A DNA stretch of 64,000 nucleotides, taken from the NCBI GenBank assembly GCA_963791545.1, contig CAWBSR010000017.1:434001-498000 (forward strand), given 5' to 3'. Positions 49,337-56,918 of this stretch are shown one piece after another; the stretch's first letter is position 1; every line of letters starts with the position of its first letter. The position numbers were made by a program, and so were the translations under genes. The stretch is from JALYXV01 sp963791545. Its GTDB lineage: Bacteria; Actinomycetota; Acidimicrobiia; Acidimicrobiales; Palsa-688. The notes below the pieces were generated by a model. That model was not told the DNA's origin. It saw only the letters and a list, made by a program, of their open reading frames with translations, and did not search any database.

Positions 49337-50260
49337 ATGCCGATTACCAAGTCCGACAAGGTGTGGATGGATGGCGAAATGGTCGACTGGGACGACGCAA
49401 ACATCCACATCCTGACCCACACCCTCCACTACGGCCTCGGGGTATTCGAGGGTATCCGGGCCTATGCCACCGACCAGGGGCCGGCGGTCTTCCGCCTGAC
49501 CGACCACATAATGCGGCTGTTCGACTCGGCCAAGATCTTCATGATCGAGATCCCTTTCACCCCCGACCAGCTGATCGAAGCGGTCAAGGACACGGTGAGG
49601 GTCAACGGCCTGAAGGAGTGCTACATCCGGCCCATCGTGTACCTCGGCTACGGCGAGATGGGGCTCAACCCCCTGCCCTGCCCGGTCAACGTCTCGATCG
49701 CAGTGTGGCCGTGGGGCACCTACCTCGGCGCCGAGGGCATCGAGCACGGGGTCCGGATGAAGATCAGCTCGTGGCAGCGCCACGACCCCAATGCCATCCC
49801 CCCCGCCGCCAAGGGCACCGGGATGTACATCAACTCGTGCCTGGCCAAGGTCGAGGCCCTGAAGGCGGGCTACGACGAGGCCATACTGCTCTCCCCCCAG
49901 GGCTTCGTCAGCGAGTGCACCGGTGAGAACATCTTCATCGTCAAGGGAGGGCGGATCATCACCCCGCCGGTCACCGCGGGCGCCCTGCCCGGGATCACCC
50001 AGAGCTCGGTGTTCGCCATCGCCCACGACCTGGGCTACGAATGCGATTTCGGCAACCTGCTGCGCTCCGATGTGTACACCGCCGACGAGGCGTTCCTCAG
50101 TGGTACCGCCGCCGAGGTGGTGCCGATCCGCTCCGTCGACGACCGGTCGGTCGGCACCGGCGAGCCGGGCCCCATGACCAGGAAGATCCAAGAGATGTTC
50201 GCGGCCGCGGTGCGGGGCAAGGTGGACCGCCACAAGGACTGGGTCGAACATGTCGGCTGA
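49337..50260 (+). CDS. ilvE: branched-chain amino acid aminotransferase
   Basis: 307 residues, a class IV PLP enzyme. HTLHYGLGVFEGIRAY, YIRPIVYLGYGEMG, the PLP lysine in SCLAKVEALKAGYDEAIL, and SECTGENIFIVKGGRI plus SGTAAEVVPIRSVD match IlvE. It carries out the last step of Val, Leu and Ile synthesis. It starts 3 bases after the leuB stop and overlaps cimA by 11 bases. Confidence 0.95.
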   Translation: MPITKSDKVWMDGEMVDWDDANIHILTHTLHYGLGVFEGIRAYATDQGPAVFRLTDHIMRLFDSAKIFMIEIPFTPDQLIEAVKDTVRVNGLKECYIRPIVYLGYGEMGLNPLPCPVNVSIAVWPWGTYLGAEGIEHGVRMKISSWQRHDPNAIPPAAKGTGMYINSCLAKVEALKAGYDEAILLSPQGFVSECTGENIFIVKGGRIITPPVTAGALPGITQSSVFAIAHDLGYECDFGNLLRSDVYTADEAFLSGTAAEVVPIRSVDDRSVGTGEPGPMTRKIQEMFAAAVRGKVDRHKDWVEHVG

Positions 50261-51926
50261 CGGGCCCGGCGGGCACGGCCACCTGATCCCCCGGGAGCTG
50301 CCGGAAGCGGTCGACATCTACGACACCACCCTCCGAGACGGCAGCCAGCAGGAGGGGCTGTCGCTGACGGTGGACGACAAGCTGCGCGTCGCCGAGCAAC
50401 TCGACCACCTCGGCGTCGCCTACATCGAGGGCGGCTGGCCGGGCGCCAACCCCAAGGACGAGGAGTTCTTCCGCCGGGCCGCGGCCGGCGACCTCCACCT
50501 CCACACCGCCACCCTGGTGGCGTTCGGCTCGACCCGAAAGGCCCACACCCGCCCCGAGCACGACCCCGTCCTGCGCCATTTGCTGGACGCCCAGACCTCG
50601 ACGGTCTGCCTGGTCGCCAAGTCGGCCGAGTGGCACGTGACCGAGACGCTCCGCACCAGCCTCACCGAGGCCATCGACATGGTGGCCGACTCCGTGAGCT
50701 TCCTGAAGGCCCACGGGCGGCGGGTGTTCGTGGACGCCGAGCACTTCTTCGACGGCTACCGGGGCAACGCCCGCTTCAGTCTCGACATCCTCAAGACGGC
50801 CCGGGCGGCCGGAGCCGAGGTCGCCATCTTGTGCGACACCAATGGGGGCACCCTGCCCGCCGATGCCGAGCGGATCGTGGGCGCAGTGCGCGACTTCCTG
50901 GACGACGGCATCGCCCTGGGCTGCCATTTCCACAACGACGCCGGCTGCGCGGTCGCCAACTCCCTGATCGCGGTCCGCCAGGGGTGCACCCAGGTGCAGG
51001 GGTGCGTCAACGGCTACGGCGAGCGCACCGGCAACGCCGACCTGTGCGCCACCGTGCCCAACCTGACCCTCAAGATGGGGGTGCGGACCATCGGCCGGCA
51101 GCGCCTGGAGCGCCTCACCCCCGTCGCCCACCACATCGCGGAACTGGTCAACATCGCCCCCGACCCCCACCAGCCCTACGTGGGGGCCAGCGCCTTCGCC
51201 CACAAGGCGGGCCTGCACACCAGCGCCATCGTCCGGGCCCCGCAGGCCTACGAGCACGTCCCGCCCGACTCCGTCGGCAACGGCACCCGCGTTGTCGTCT
51301 CGGAAATGTCGGGCCGTTCCACGGTGCAGCTGAAGGCCAAGGAGCTGGGCCTGGATCTGGACGGCGCCGGGCTCACCGAGGTGCTCGACAGCCTGAAAGA
51401 ACTCGAGCACCGGGGTTACCACTTCGAGGTCGCCGACGGATCCTTGGAGCTGCTGATGCGGGCCGCCACCGGCTGGAAGCAGGCCTTTTTCCGGTTGGAG
51501 TCGTTCCGGGTGATCACCGAGCAGCGCGAGGACGGGGTCTTCGTCACCGAGGCGACCATCAAGGTCCACGTGGGCGACGAGCGGGTGCTCGCCACCGCCG
51601 AGGGCAACGGCCCCGTCAATGCCCTCGACGCCGCCCTGCGCAAGGCCATCGGCCCCCGGTTCCCGCAGCTGTCCCACTTGCATCTGACCGACTACAAGGT
51701 GCGGGTGCTGGACACCGAGAAGGGGACCGGAGCCGTGACCCGGGTCCTCATCGACTCGACCGACGGCGAGCGGACGTGGACGACCATCGGCGTGTCGGAG
51801 AATGTCATCGAGGCCTCCTGGGAGGCGCTGTCTGATTCCCTCGTGTTCGGCTTGCTGCAAGGCGGCGGCGGCGGCGAGGATGGTCCCGTGACCCCACCAG
51901 TTGTCGAGGGTGTGCCCCGGCCGTGA
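50250..51926 (+). CDS. cimA: citramalate synthase
   Basis: 558 residues. The N-terminal DRE-TIM barrel has DIYDTTLRDGSQQEGLSLTV, YIEGGWPGANPKDEEFF, AILCDTNGGTLPADAERIV, GCHFHNDAGCAVANSLIAV and NGYGERTGNADLC; a linker and a C-terminal LeuA-like allosteric domain (from about 425) complete it. GGWPGANPKD is the form seen in citramalate synthases rather than 2-isopropylmalate synthases. It condenses pyruvate with acetyl-CoA; with LeuCD (not in the window) and LeuB this gives 2-oxobutanoate for isoleucine without threonine deaminase. Feedback by isoleucine is expected from the family. Confidence 0.93.
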   Translation: MSADGPGGHGHLIPRELPEAVDIYDTTLRDGSQQEGLSLTVDDKLRVAEQLDHLGVAYIEGGWPGANPKDEEFFRRAAAGDLHLHTATLVAFGSTRKAHTRPEHDPVLRHLLDAQTSTVCLVAKSAEWHVTETLRTSLTEAIDMVADSVSFLKAHGRRVFVDAEHFFDGYRGNARFSLDILKTARAAGAEVAILCDTNGGTLPADAERIVGAVRDFLDDGIALGCHFHNDAGCAVANSLIAVRQGCTQVQGCVNGYGERTGNADLCATVPNLTLKMGVRTIGRQRLERLTPVAHHIAELVNIAPDPHQPYVGASAFAHKAGLHTSAIVRAPQAYEHVPPDSVGNGTRVVVSEMSGRSTVQLKAKELGLDLDGAGLTEVLDSLKELEHRGYHFEVADGSLELLMRAATGWKQAFFRLESFRVITEQREDGVFVTEATIKVHVGDERVLATAEGNGPVNALDAALRKAIGPRFPQLSHLHLTDYKVRVLDTEKGTGAVTRVLIDSTDGERTWTTIGVSENVIEASWEALSDSLVFGLLQGGGGGEDGPVTPPVVEGVPRP

Positions 51927-52447
51927 CCGCCCCCGACTACGTCCCCCTGGCGGCTCCGGACCGCATCCGGCCCATCGACCGGCTGCCGGTGCCGCGGTCG
52001 TGGCGGTCCACCCGGCCCGGCGAGGTGCTCGACCCCGTTGCGCCCGAGGGTTCCAAGTTCGGCTCGACCGGCCCCGACCTGGGCTACGGCCTCAAGCTGG
52101 CCCGGCGCTTGGCGCCCAAGCTGGAGGTGACCGAAGGCGAGCACAGATCCGACGCCATCGCCGGGTGCTTCGCGGTGGGCGGCAAGCGGGCCGCCTCCTT
52201 CGGCCGGGCCCCCGTCATCTTCGACATGGAGCTGGCCTACACCCTGTGGGGTTTCCTGGGCGACGCTCCCGCCGACCTGATTGCCTTCCGCAAGCCCCTG
52301 TTCATGGGGGCGGCCCATGAATACTGGGAGCAGCGCCAGATCGTGGACCGGGTGAAACCGTCGACGCTGCGGCTGACTCCGGCCCAGGTTCGGGCCCAGC
52401 TCCAGGACTGGAAGAACCTGATCGAAACCCAGGCCATCTTCTGCTGA
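51923..52447 (+). CDS. conserved hypothetical protein in the leu operon
   Basis: 174 residues, GTG start overlapping the cimA stop (GTGA). PDRIRPIDRLPVPRSWRSTR, GSKFGSTGPDLGYGLKLARR and AHEYWEQRQIVDRVKPSTLR look like a conserved actinobacterial protein; no family name or catalytic motif comes to mind. Soluble, moderately basic. Translational coupling suggests a link with branched-chain synthesis or simply co-expression. Its last 146 bases are antisense to the end of the PAP2 gene. Confidence 0.7.
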   Translation: MTAPDYVPLAAPDRIRPIDRLPVPRSWRSTRPGEVLDPVAPEGSKFGSTGPDLGYGLKLARRLAPKLEVTEGEHRSDAIAGCFAVGGKRAASFGRAPVIFDMELAYTLWGFLGDAPADLIAFRKPLFMGAAHEYWEQRQIVDRVKPSTLRLTPAQVRAQLQDWKNLIETQAIFC

Positions 52448-53024
52448 CGGTGCTCACGAGCGCGGCCAGCCAGGCAGCACCGAGGACCCAGCCGGCCAGC
52501 ACGTCGCTCAGCCAGTGAGCGCCCAGGTATAAGCGGGTCGCGCCGACCAGACCCACCGTAAGTGCCGCCCCCGCCCAGACGGTCACCGCCGCCCAGGTCC
52601 GCCGGGCCGTCCCGGCGACCAGGGTGGCGCCCATGCCCCAGACGGCGGCGCTCAAGGTGGCGTGCCCGGAGGGGAAGGCGTAACCGCTGTAGTGGCCGAC
52701 CGCCAGCGCGACGGGGGGGCGGGGGCGGCCGATAGCCAGCTTCAGGACCTGGAAAAGCGCCTCCCCGCCCAGGTAGGACAGGGCGAGAAGGACGAGCGGG
52801 GCCCACGACCGCCGGGCCCGCCGGTACACCAGGCCGACCACGACGACCATCGGGATGAGCACGGCCGAGCCGCCCAGCGCGGTGACGGCCCGGGCCACCG
52901 TGGTGAGCCACGGCTGGCGGTGGTGAACGAAGAAGTTGAGGACGTCGCGGTCGATCTGACCTACGTACCCCGCCGGGCGCTTCTCGAGCGCGTGAAGGGG
53001 CGCTTTTTGCCCCGGCACGAGCAA
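52302..53024 (-). CDS. PAP2-family membrane phosphatase
   Basis: 240 residues with about five membrane spans and the three acid-phosphatase motifs: KLAIGRPRPP, YAFPSGHAT and ATRLYLGAHWLSDVLAG. It would dephosphorylate a lipid phosphate (undecaprenyl diphosphate or phosphatidic acid type) at the outer membrane face. The last 45 residues are a Ser/Pro/Gly tail encoded antisense to the convergent gene at 51923-52447. TTG start at 53024; a GTG two codons later is equally possible. Confidence 0.88.
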   Translation of the reverse strand: MLVPGQKAPLHALEKRPAGYVGQIDRDVLNFFVHHRQPWLTTVARAVTALGGSAVLIPMVVVVGLVYRRARRSWAPLVLLALSYLGGEALFQVLKLAIGRPRPPVALAVGHYSGYAFPSGHATLSAAVWGMGATLVAGTARRTWAAVTVWAGAALTVGLVGATRLYLGAHWLSDVLAGWVLGAAWLAALVSTVSRRWPGFRSGSSSPGAGPEPGPESAAASTVSPGPRSGAAPSIHGPPP

Positions 53025-53083
53025 CCGGGGGCCGACTCCTGACTGTCCCGATGCCGTCTCAGGCGGCGGGCTCCGGCATCATG

Positions 53084-53113
53084 AAAGACAAAAGGATCCC
53101 CGGTGATCGGGGA
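53084..53113 (-). terminator. intrinsic terminator after arsC
   Basis: On the minus strand TCCCCG and CGGGGA (6 pairs, 5-base loop; 53097-53113) are followed by TCCTTTTGTCTTTC. This is the best-formed terminator in the window apart from the leu attenuator, and it would stop transcripts coming from the Trx-arsC genes before the PAP2 gene. Confidence 0.6.
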
Positions 53114-53130
53114 GGTTCCCTTGTACTCCT

Positions 53131-53481
53131 TTATAAGAGGATCTCCAGCAGGCGCTCGGGTGGCCGGGCGATGACGGCTCGCTCGCCGACCACGACGATG
53201 GGCCGCTCCAGGAGGATGGGGTGGGCGACCACCGCCGCCAGCAGCTCGTCCGGGGAGGCTTTATCCAACCCCAGCTCCTGGTAGACCTTCTCCCCGGGAC
53301 GCATCATGGCGCGGGGGTCGTCGCTACCCAGCCTGGTCATCAGGTCGCGTAGTTCCCCGATCGTCGGCGGTGTCTCGAGGTAGCGGACGAAGGTGGCGTC
53401 GACGCCCTTTTCGGCCAGGATGCCTTGGACGGTGCGACATTTCGAGCAGGCCGGGTTGAAGTAGACGGTCGGTTCGGGCAC
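53131..53481 (-). CDS. ArsC/Spx-family reductase
   Basis: 116 residues. YFNPACSKCRTVQGILAEKG places the active cysteine in a CxxC where ArsC enzymes usually have CxxS, and VRYLETPPTIGELRDLMTRL, MMRPGEKVYQELGLD and HPILLERPIVVVGERAVIAR match the glutaredoxin-dependent arsenate-reductase fold. It may reduce arsenate or act as a disulfide protein like YfgD/Spx. GTG start with TAGTCT (53488-53493, minus strand) ending 6 bases upstream. Confidence 0.88.
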   Translation of the reverse strand: MPEPTVYFNPACSKCRTVQGILAEKGVDATFVRYLETPPTIGELRDLMTRLGSDDPRAMMRPGEKVYQELGLDKASPDELLAAVVAHPILLERPIVVVGERAVIARPPERLLEILL

Positions 53482-53487
53482 GCCGGC

Positions 53488-53493
53488 AGACTA
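53488..53493 (-). promoter_or_regulatory. -10 hexamer of arsC
   Basis: TAGTCT on the minus strand ends 6 bases before the arsC GTG and overlaps the last codons of the upstream thioredoxin-like gene. It would give arsC its own leaderless transcript. Confidence 0.4.
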
Positions 53494-53829
53494 CGACAGC
53501 GCCTCGTCGAGGGCCGCCCCCAGGGTGGCCACCGTCTGATAGCCGGAAAGGCGCATCTTTTCCGCCCCGTCGATGAACAGCACGAACGTCGGGACCGCGG
53601 TCACCGCGTAGGCGGCGGCGTCGTCAGGTGAACTCTCGACATCGGCCTGCACCACCTTCAGCCGGTCCGCGTACCGGCGCAGGACCTGGGTCAGGACCGG
53701 TTCCTGGAGCCGGCAGGCGGGGGCGTCGCGTTCCGCGAACTCGACCAGCACCGCCGGGGCGCTGGCTACCTCTCCGGCCAGCTGGCCCGGCTGGGCGTGG
53801 GTCGCCTTATGGGCGAAATGAAAACCCAC
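53491..53829 (-). CDS. thioredoxin-like protein with a single active-site cysteine
   Basis: 112 residues. VLVEFAERDAPACRLQEPVL takes the place of the usual WCGPC segment and keeps only one cysteine; VVQADVESSPDDAAAYAVTA and VPTFVLFIDGAEKMRLSGYQ (with the cis-proline) give the rest of the fold. A monothiol site could bind a partner but cannot run the normal dithiol cycle alone. GTG start with GGGAGG 8 bases upstream. Confidence 0.75.
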   Translation of the reverse strand: MGFHFAHKATHAQPGQLAGEVASAPAVLVEFAERDAPACRLQEPVLTQVLRRYADRLKVVQADVESSPDDAAAYAVTAVPTFVLFIDGAEKMRLSGYQTVATLGAALDEALS

Positions 53830-53842
53830 CTCGGGTGCCTCC

Positions 53843-54748
53843 CTACCAGTGATATTCGGTGTGCCCCGACGTGCTGCTGAAGTTGGAGCCGGGGTCTTCC
53901 AGATGCTCGTACGCCGACTGCACCGCCACCCGACCGGGTCCCCAGAGCCGCAGCCACAGGTACCGGTTGCCCCACGATCGCCAGAACTTGACCCCGGAGT
54001 GGGGGTATTCGACGTGGAGCTTCATACCGACCGTCGGGTCCTTGTACAGGAGCGACGGCGGCTTGATGAGGATCGTTTCGCCCGGCCCGAGGTTGCGCAC
54101 GAAGGCGTTGCCCCGGGCGTGGAGCAGCAGCAGGCCGGGAACCGATTGCGAATAAAATCGGTCGATGTACCGGCCGACCGGGTAATGCCACTCCGTCTCG
54201 TCGCCGTTGCGGGTGGTGAACCACACCCCGCTCTGAGCCCAGTCGTAGGTCACCGGCGAGGTGGCCACCAGGAAGTGGTTCTCCCGGACATCGATAGCCG
54301 TGCCCGGCTGCAGGGGGACGGCGACGACCTCGCCCGGCGAGTCGTAGGAGAACGCCACGTGCCCGGGGCCGTGCGCTTCCATCATCACCAGCGGCAGGCC
54401 CGCCATCATGCGGGTCCAGGCGCCCGTCATGGGCAGCGTCCCCAGTTGCACCGACTGGTCGGTCCACAACAGGACGTGATGGCTGAAGTAGACGCCCTCG
54501 GCGGGGGCCAGGTTCATGTCGACGGTGGGGACGTAGGTACCGGCCACCTGGCAGGAGGACTGGCCGAACTGGATTCGGGCCATGTCGGGTATGGCGGGCA
54601 TCTCGACCCACCCGGAGTCGGTGGTGAGAGACCGGATGTCGACCGGGGCGCCGCACGCTGGGCAGCTGACGCCGCCCCCGGCGCTGGTCAGGTGGCACCA
54701 ACGGCAGGTGTAGGGCCCTGCCGCCGGGGCCGCGTAGGTGTCGGTCAC
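53843..54748 (-). CDS. AIM24-family protein with zinc ribbon (copy 2)
   Basis: 301 residues. An N-terminal zinc ribbon (CRWCHLTSAGGGVSCPACG) is followed by an AIM24/TRAP-like double beta-barrel: MARIQFGQSSCQVAGTYVPT, YFSHHVLLWTDQSVQLGTLP, GLPLVMMEAHGPGHVAFSYD, GLLLLHARGNAFVRNLGPGE. The bacterial role of AIM24 proteins is unknown. It lies 10 bases after a close homologue with the same layout, so the two are a tandem duplication, and then precedes the thioredoxin-like gene. Confidence 0.88.
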   Translation of the reverse strand: MTDTYAAPAAGPYTCRWCHLTSAGGGVSCPACGAPVDIRSLTTDSGWVEMPAIPDMARIQFGQSSCQVAGTYVPTVDMNLAPAEGVYFSHHVLLWTDQSVQLGTLPMTGAWTRMMAGLPLVMMEAHGPGHVAFSYDSPGEVVAVPLQPGTAIDVRENHFLVATSPVTYDWAQSGVWFTTRNGDETEWHYPVGRYIDRFYSQSVPGLLLLHARGNAFVRNLGPGETILIKPPSLLYKDPTVGMKLHVEYPHSGVKFWRSWGNRYLWLRLWGPGRVAVQSAYEHLEDPGSNFSSTSGHTEYHW

Positions 54749-54758
54749 GGGCCCGCCA

Positions 54759-55571
54759 CTACCCGGTGTGGTGGTGGACGTACATGGACTGGATGCCCAC
54801 CCGGCCCGGCCCCGTCATCCGGGCCAGGTACATGTTGGTGTGGCCGATGATCCCCGTCTTGAACTTCAGCTGCTCCACGTCCATGGTCACCGAAGAGTCC
54901 TTGTACAGGAAGGCCCCGGGCTCGAGCAGGATGCTCTCGCCCTGGCCCAGCTGGCGCTCGAAGACGTTGCCGTATCCGTGCAGTACCAGCAGGCCCTGGA
55001 CCTGATTGGTGACGAATCGGTCCATGTACATCCCCTCGCCGCCGTGGAGAATGTTGCGCAGCCCCTGGATGCGGATGAACGAGTAGCTGATGGTGTGCGA
55101 CGCCAGGAGGAAGGCGTGCTCCCGGACATCGAGCTCCATCGACGGGTGCAGGGGGAGGACGACGAGTTCGCCGCTCGCATCGCGGGAGAAGGCGATGCGG
55201 CCCGGGCCGTTGGCGACACTGACCACGAACGGCATGCCCGCGAAGGCCCGCTTGGCCCCCCCCGGGGTCTGCATGACTGACATGCCGACGCCCTCGTCCT
55301 TCCACAGCAATACGTGGTGCTCGAAGAACACCGCGTCGCCCCCGCCGAGGTTGATCTCCGCCACCGGGACGACCTCGCCCTCGACCTGGCAGGTGCTGCT
55401 GCCGAAGCGGATCTCGGTCATGTCCCGCAGTCGGGGCGCTTCCCGCCAGCCGGAGTCGCTGACCAGGTTGCGGATGTCGAGCGGGGCCCCGCAGGTGCCG
55501 CAGGCGGTGGCGCCGAGGGGGTTCTGGCTGTGGCACCACTGGCATTCGATGCGCTGGGAAACGTCAGTCAC
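54759..55571 (-). CDS. AIM24-family protein with zinc ribbon (copy 1)
   Basis: 270 residues from the GTG at 55571. Zinc ribbon CQWCHSQNPLGATACGTCG, then MTEIRFGSSTCQVEGEVVPV, VFFEHHVLLWKDEGVGMSVM, GMPFVVSVANGPGRIAFSRD and QGLLVLHGYGNVFERQLGQG. It is collinear with the next gene, sharing phrases such as SDSGW and HHVLLW, but about 30 residues shorter in the middle. The frame is open far upstream only in antisense of fabD. Divergent from fabD. Confidence 0.88.
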   Translation of the reverse strand: MTDVSQRIECQWCHSQNPLGATACGTCGAPLDIRNLVSDSGWREAPRLRDMTEIRFGSSTCQVEGEVVPVAEINLGGGDAVFFEHHVLLWKDEGVGMSVMQTPGGAKRAFAGMPFVVSVANGPGRIAFSRDASGELVVLPLHPSMELDVREHAFLLASHTISYSFIRIQGLRNILHGGEGMYMDRFVTNQVQGLLVLHGYGNVFERQLGQGESILLEPGAFLYKDSSVTMDVEQLKFKTGIIGHTNMYLARMTGPGRVGIQSMYVHHHTG

Positions 55572-55655
55572 AGCTGGCCCTCGGCAACGCTGCCTCCCCG
55601 ATCGTGTACCGGTCCCGGTCCTCGCCCGAAGGTCAACGATAACCTCACCCGGGCC

Positions 55656-56597
55656 ATGTACGTGTTCGTCTTCCCTGGTCAAGGCTCGCAGCGGCCCGGG
55701 ATGGGCGAGGCCTGGCGCGACACCGAGTGGTGGCCTTTGGTGGCCGACCTGAGCGAGGTCACGGGGCGCGATATCGGCCGGTTGCTGGTCGGCGCCGACG
55801 CCGAGGAGCTCAAGGCGACCGCCAATGCCCAACTGGCCACGTTCACCTTGAGCCTGGTGATCCTGGACGCGGTGCGGGCCGTCGCCGGGTCGGCAGCCGG
55901 GCCGGCAGCCGTCGCCGGTCACAGCCTGGGGGAGTACAGCGCCTTGGTCGCGGCGGGAGTGCTGGCGCCCGCTGAGGGGGCCCGCCTGGTCGCGGCCCGG
56001 GGGGCGGCGATGGCGGCTGCCGCCTCGGCCCAGCCGGGCACCATGGCCGCCATACTCGGGCTGGATCCCGACGGCGTGGCCGCCGCCTGTGCCGACCTCG
56101 AGGGGGCGTGGGTGGCCAACGACAACGCCCCGGGCCAGATCGTGATCGCGGGGACCGCAGCCGGCGTCGCCGAGGCGGGCGCCCGGGCCCGGCAACTCGG
56201 GGCCAAACGGGTCATCCCGCTGGCGGTCGGCGGCGCCTTCCACACCCCGCTCATGGGGTCCGCCCAGGCGGCGCTGGATGCCGCCCTGGCCGCCGCCGAC
56301 CTCCAGGACGGGGCGGTGGCGTGCGTCGCCAATGTCGATGCCACGGTCCATACCTCGGCGGGCGAGTGGCGGAGCCTGCTGTCGGCCCAGCTGACCTCAC
56401 CGGTGCGCTGGCGCCAGTCGCTGCTCGTCCTCGGCGCCGGCGGCGCCGAGGGCGCCGCCGTCACGACCTTTGTCGAGCTAGGACCGGGCGCCGAGTTGTC
56501 GGGAATGGTCAAGCGCACCGTGGCCGGCGCCACCCGGGCCAACGTGGCCACCCCGGCTGACCTGGCCGCCCTGGCCCAGCTCGCAGACCTCCGCTAG
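55656..56597 (+). CDS. fabD: malonyl-CoA:ACP transacylase
   Basis: 313 residues. FPGQGSQRPGMGEAW, the nucleophile GHSLGEYSALVAAGVL, and the histidine in AVGGAFHTPLMGSAQ are intact, with NDNAPGQIVIAG typical of FabD. It loads malonyl units onto ACP for fatty-acid synthesis. TAACCT (55640-55645) lies 10 bases before the ATG. No other fab gene is nearby; a small membrane gene follows after 2 bases. Confidence 0.93.
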   Translation: MYVFVFPGQGSQRPGMGEAWRDTEWWPLVADLSEVTGRDIGRLLVGADAEELKATANAQLATFTLSLVILDAVRAVAGSAAGPAAVAGHSLGEYSALVAAGVLAPAEGARLVAARGAAMAAAASAQPGTMAAILGLDPDGVAAACADLEGAWVANDNAPGQIVIAGTAAGVAEAGARARQLGAKRVIPLAVGGAFHTPLMGSAQAALDAALAAADLQDGAVACVANVDATVHTSAGEWRSLLSAQLTSPVRWRQSLLVLGAGGAEGAAVTTFVELGPGAELSGMVKRTVAGATRANVATPADLAALAQLADLR

Positions 56598-56599
56598 CC

Positions 56600-56833
56600 A
56601 TGTTCGCGGAGCCGCCGGTTCACTCCCTCCCGTGGTACTTCGGTGTCGCCGTCTTCGGGGTGTGGGCGGCGGCCGCCGCCGGATTCACGGTCCTCGTCCG
56701 GCGCCGGCTGCGAGACCGGGCGCAACGCCGCCGGGACAGCCAGCGGCGTCGGTCCCGGCGGCCCCCGACTCCCCCCGCCCCGATCCGCGACGACCGCGCC
56801 CTCGGTTCGGGGGGCGACCTGGAGCGGTTCTAA
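56600..56833 (+). CDS. 77-residue membrane protein
   Basis: One membrane span (WYFGVAVFGVWAAAAAGFTV, about 12-31), then a very basic region (VRRRLRDRAQRRRDSQRRRS) and a short acidic end. Cytoplasmic tail by the positive-inside rule. Starts 2 bases after fabD. No family recognised; the basic tail might contact nucleic acid or acidic lipid heads. Confidence 0.55.
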   Translation: MFAEPPVHSLPWYFGVAVFGVWAAAAAGFTVLVRRRLRDRAQRRRDSQRRRSRRPPTPPAPIRDDRALGSGGDLERF

Positions 56834-56918
56834 GCCCTTTACTCGGGGCCCTTGGCGGGCCGGCGGCCCACCAGCGCCCCGTCTGTGAGGCGGTTTACGG
56901 TCTATCGCCAGCACCGCC

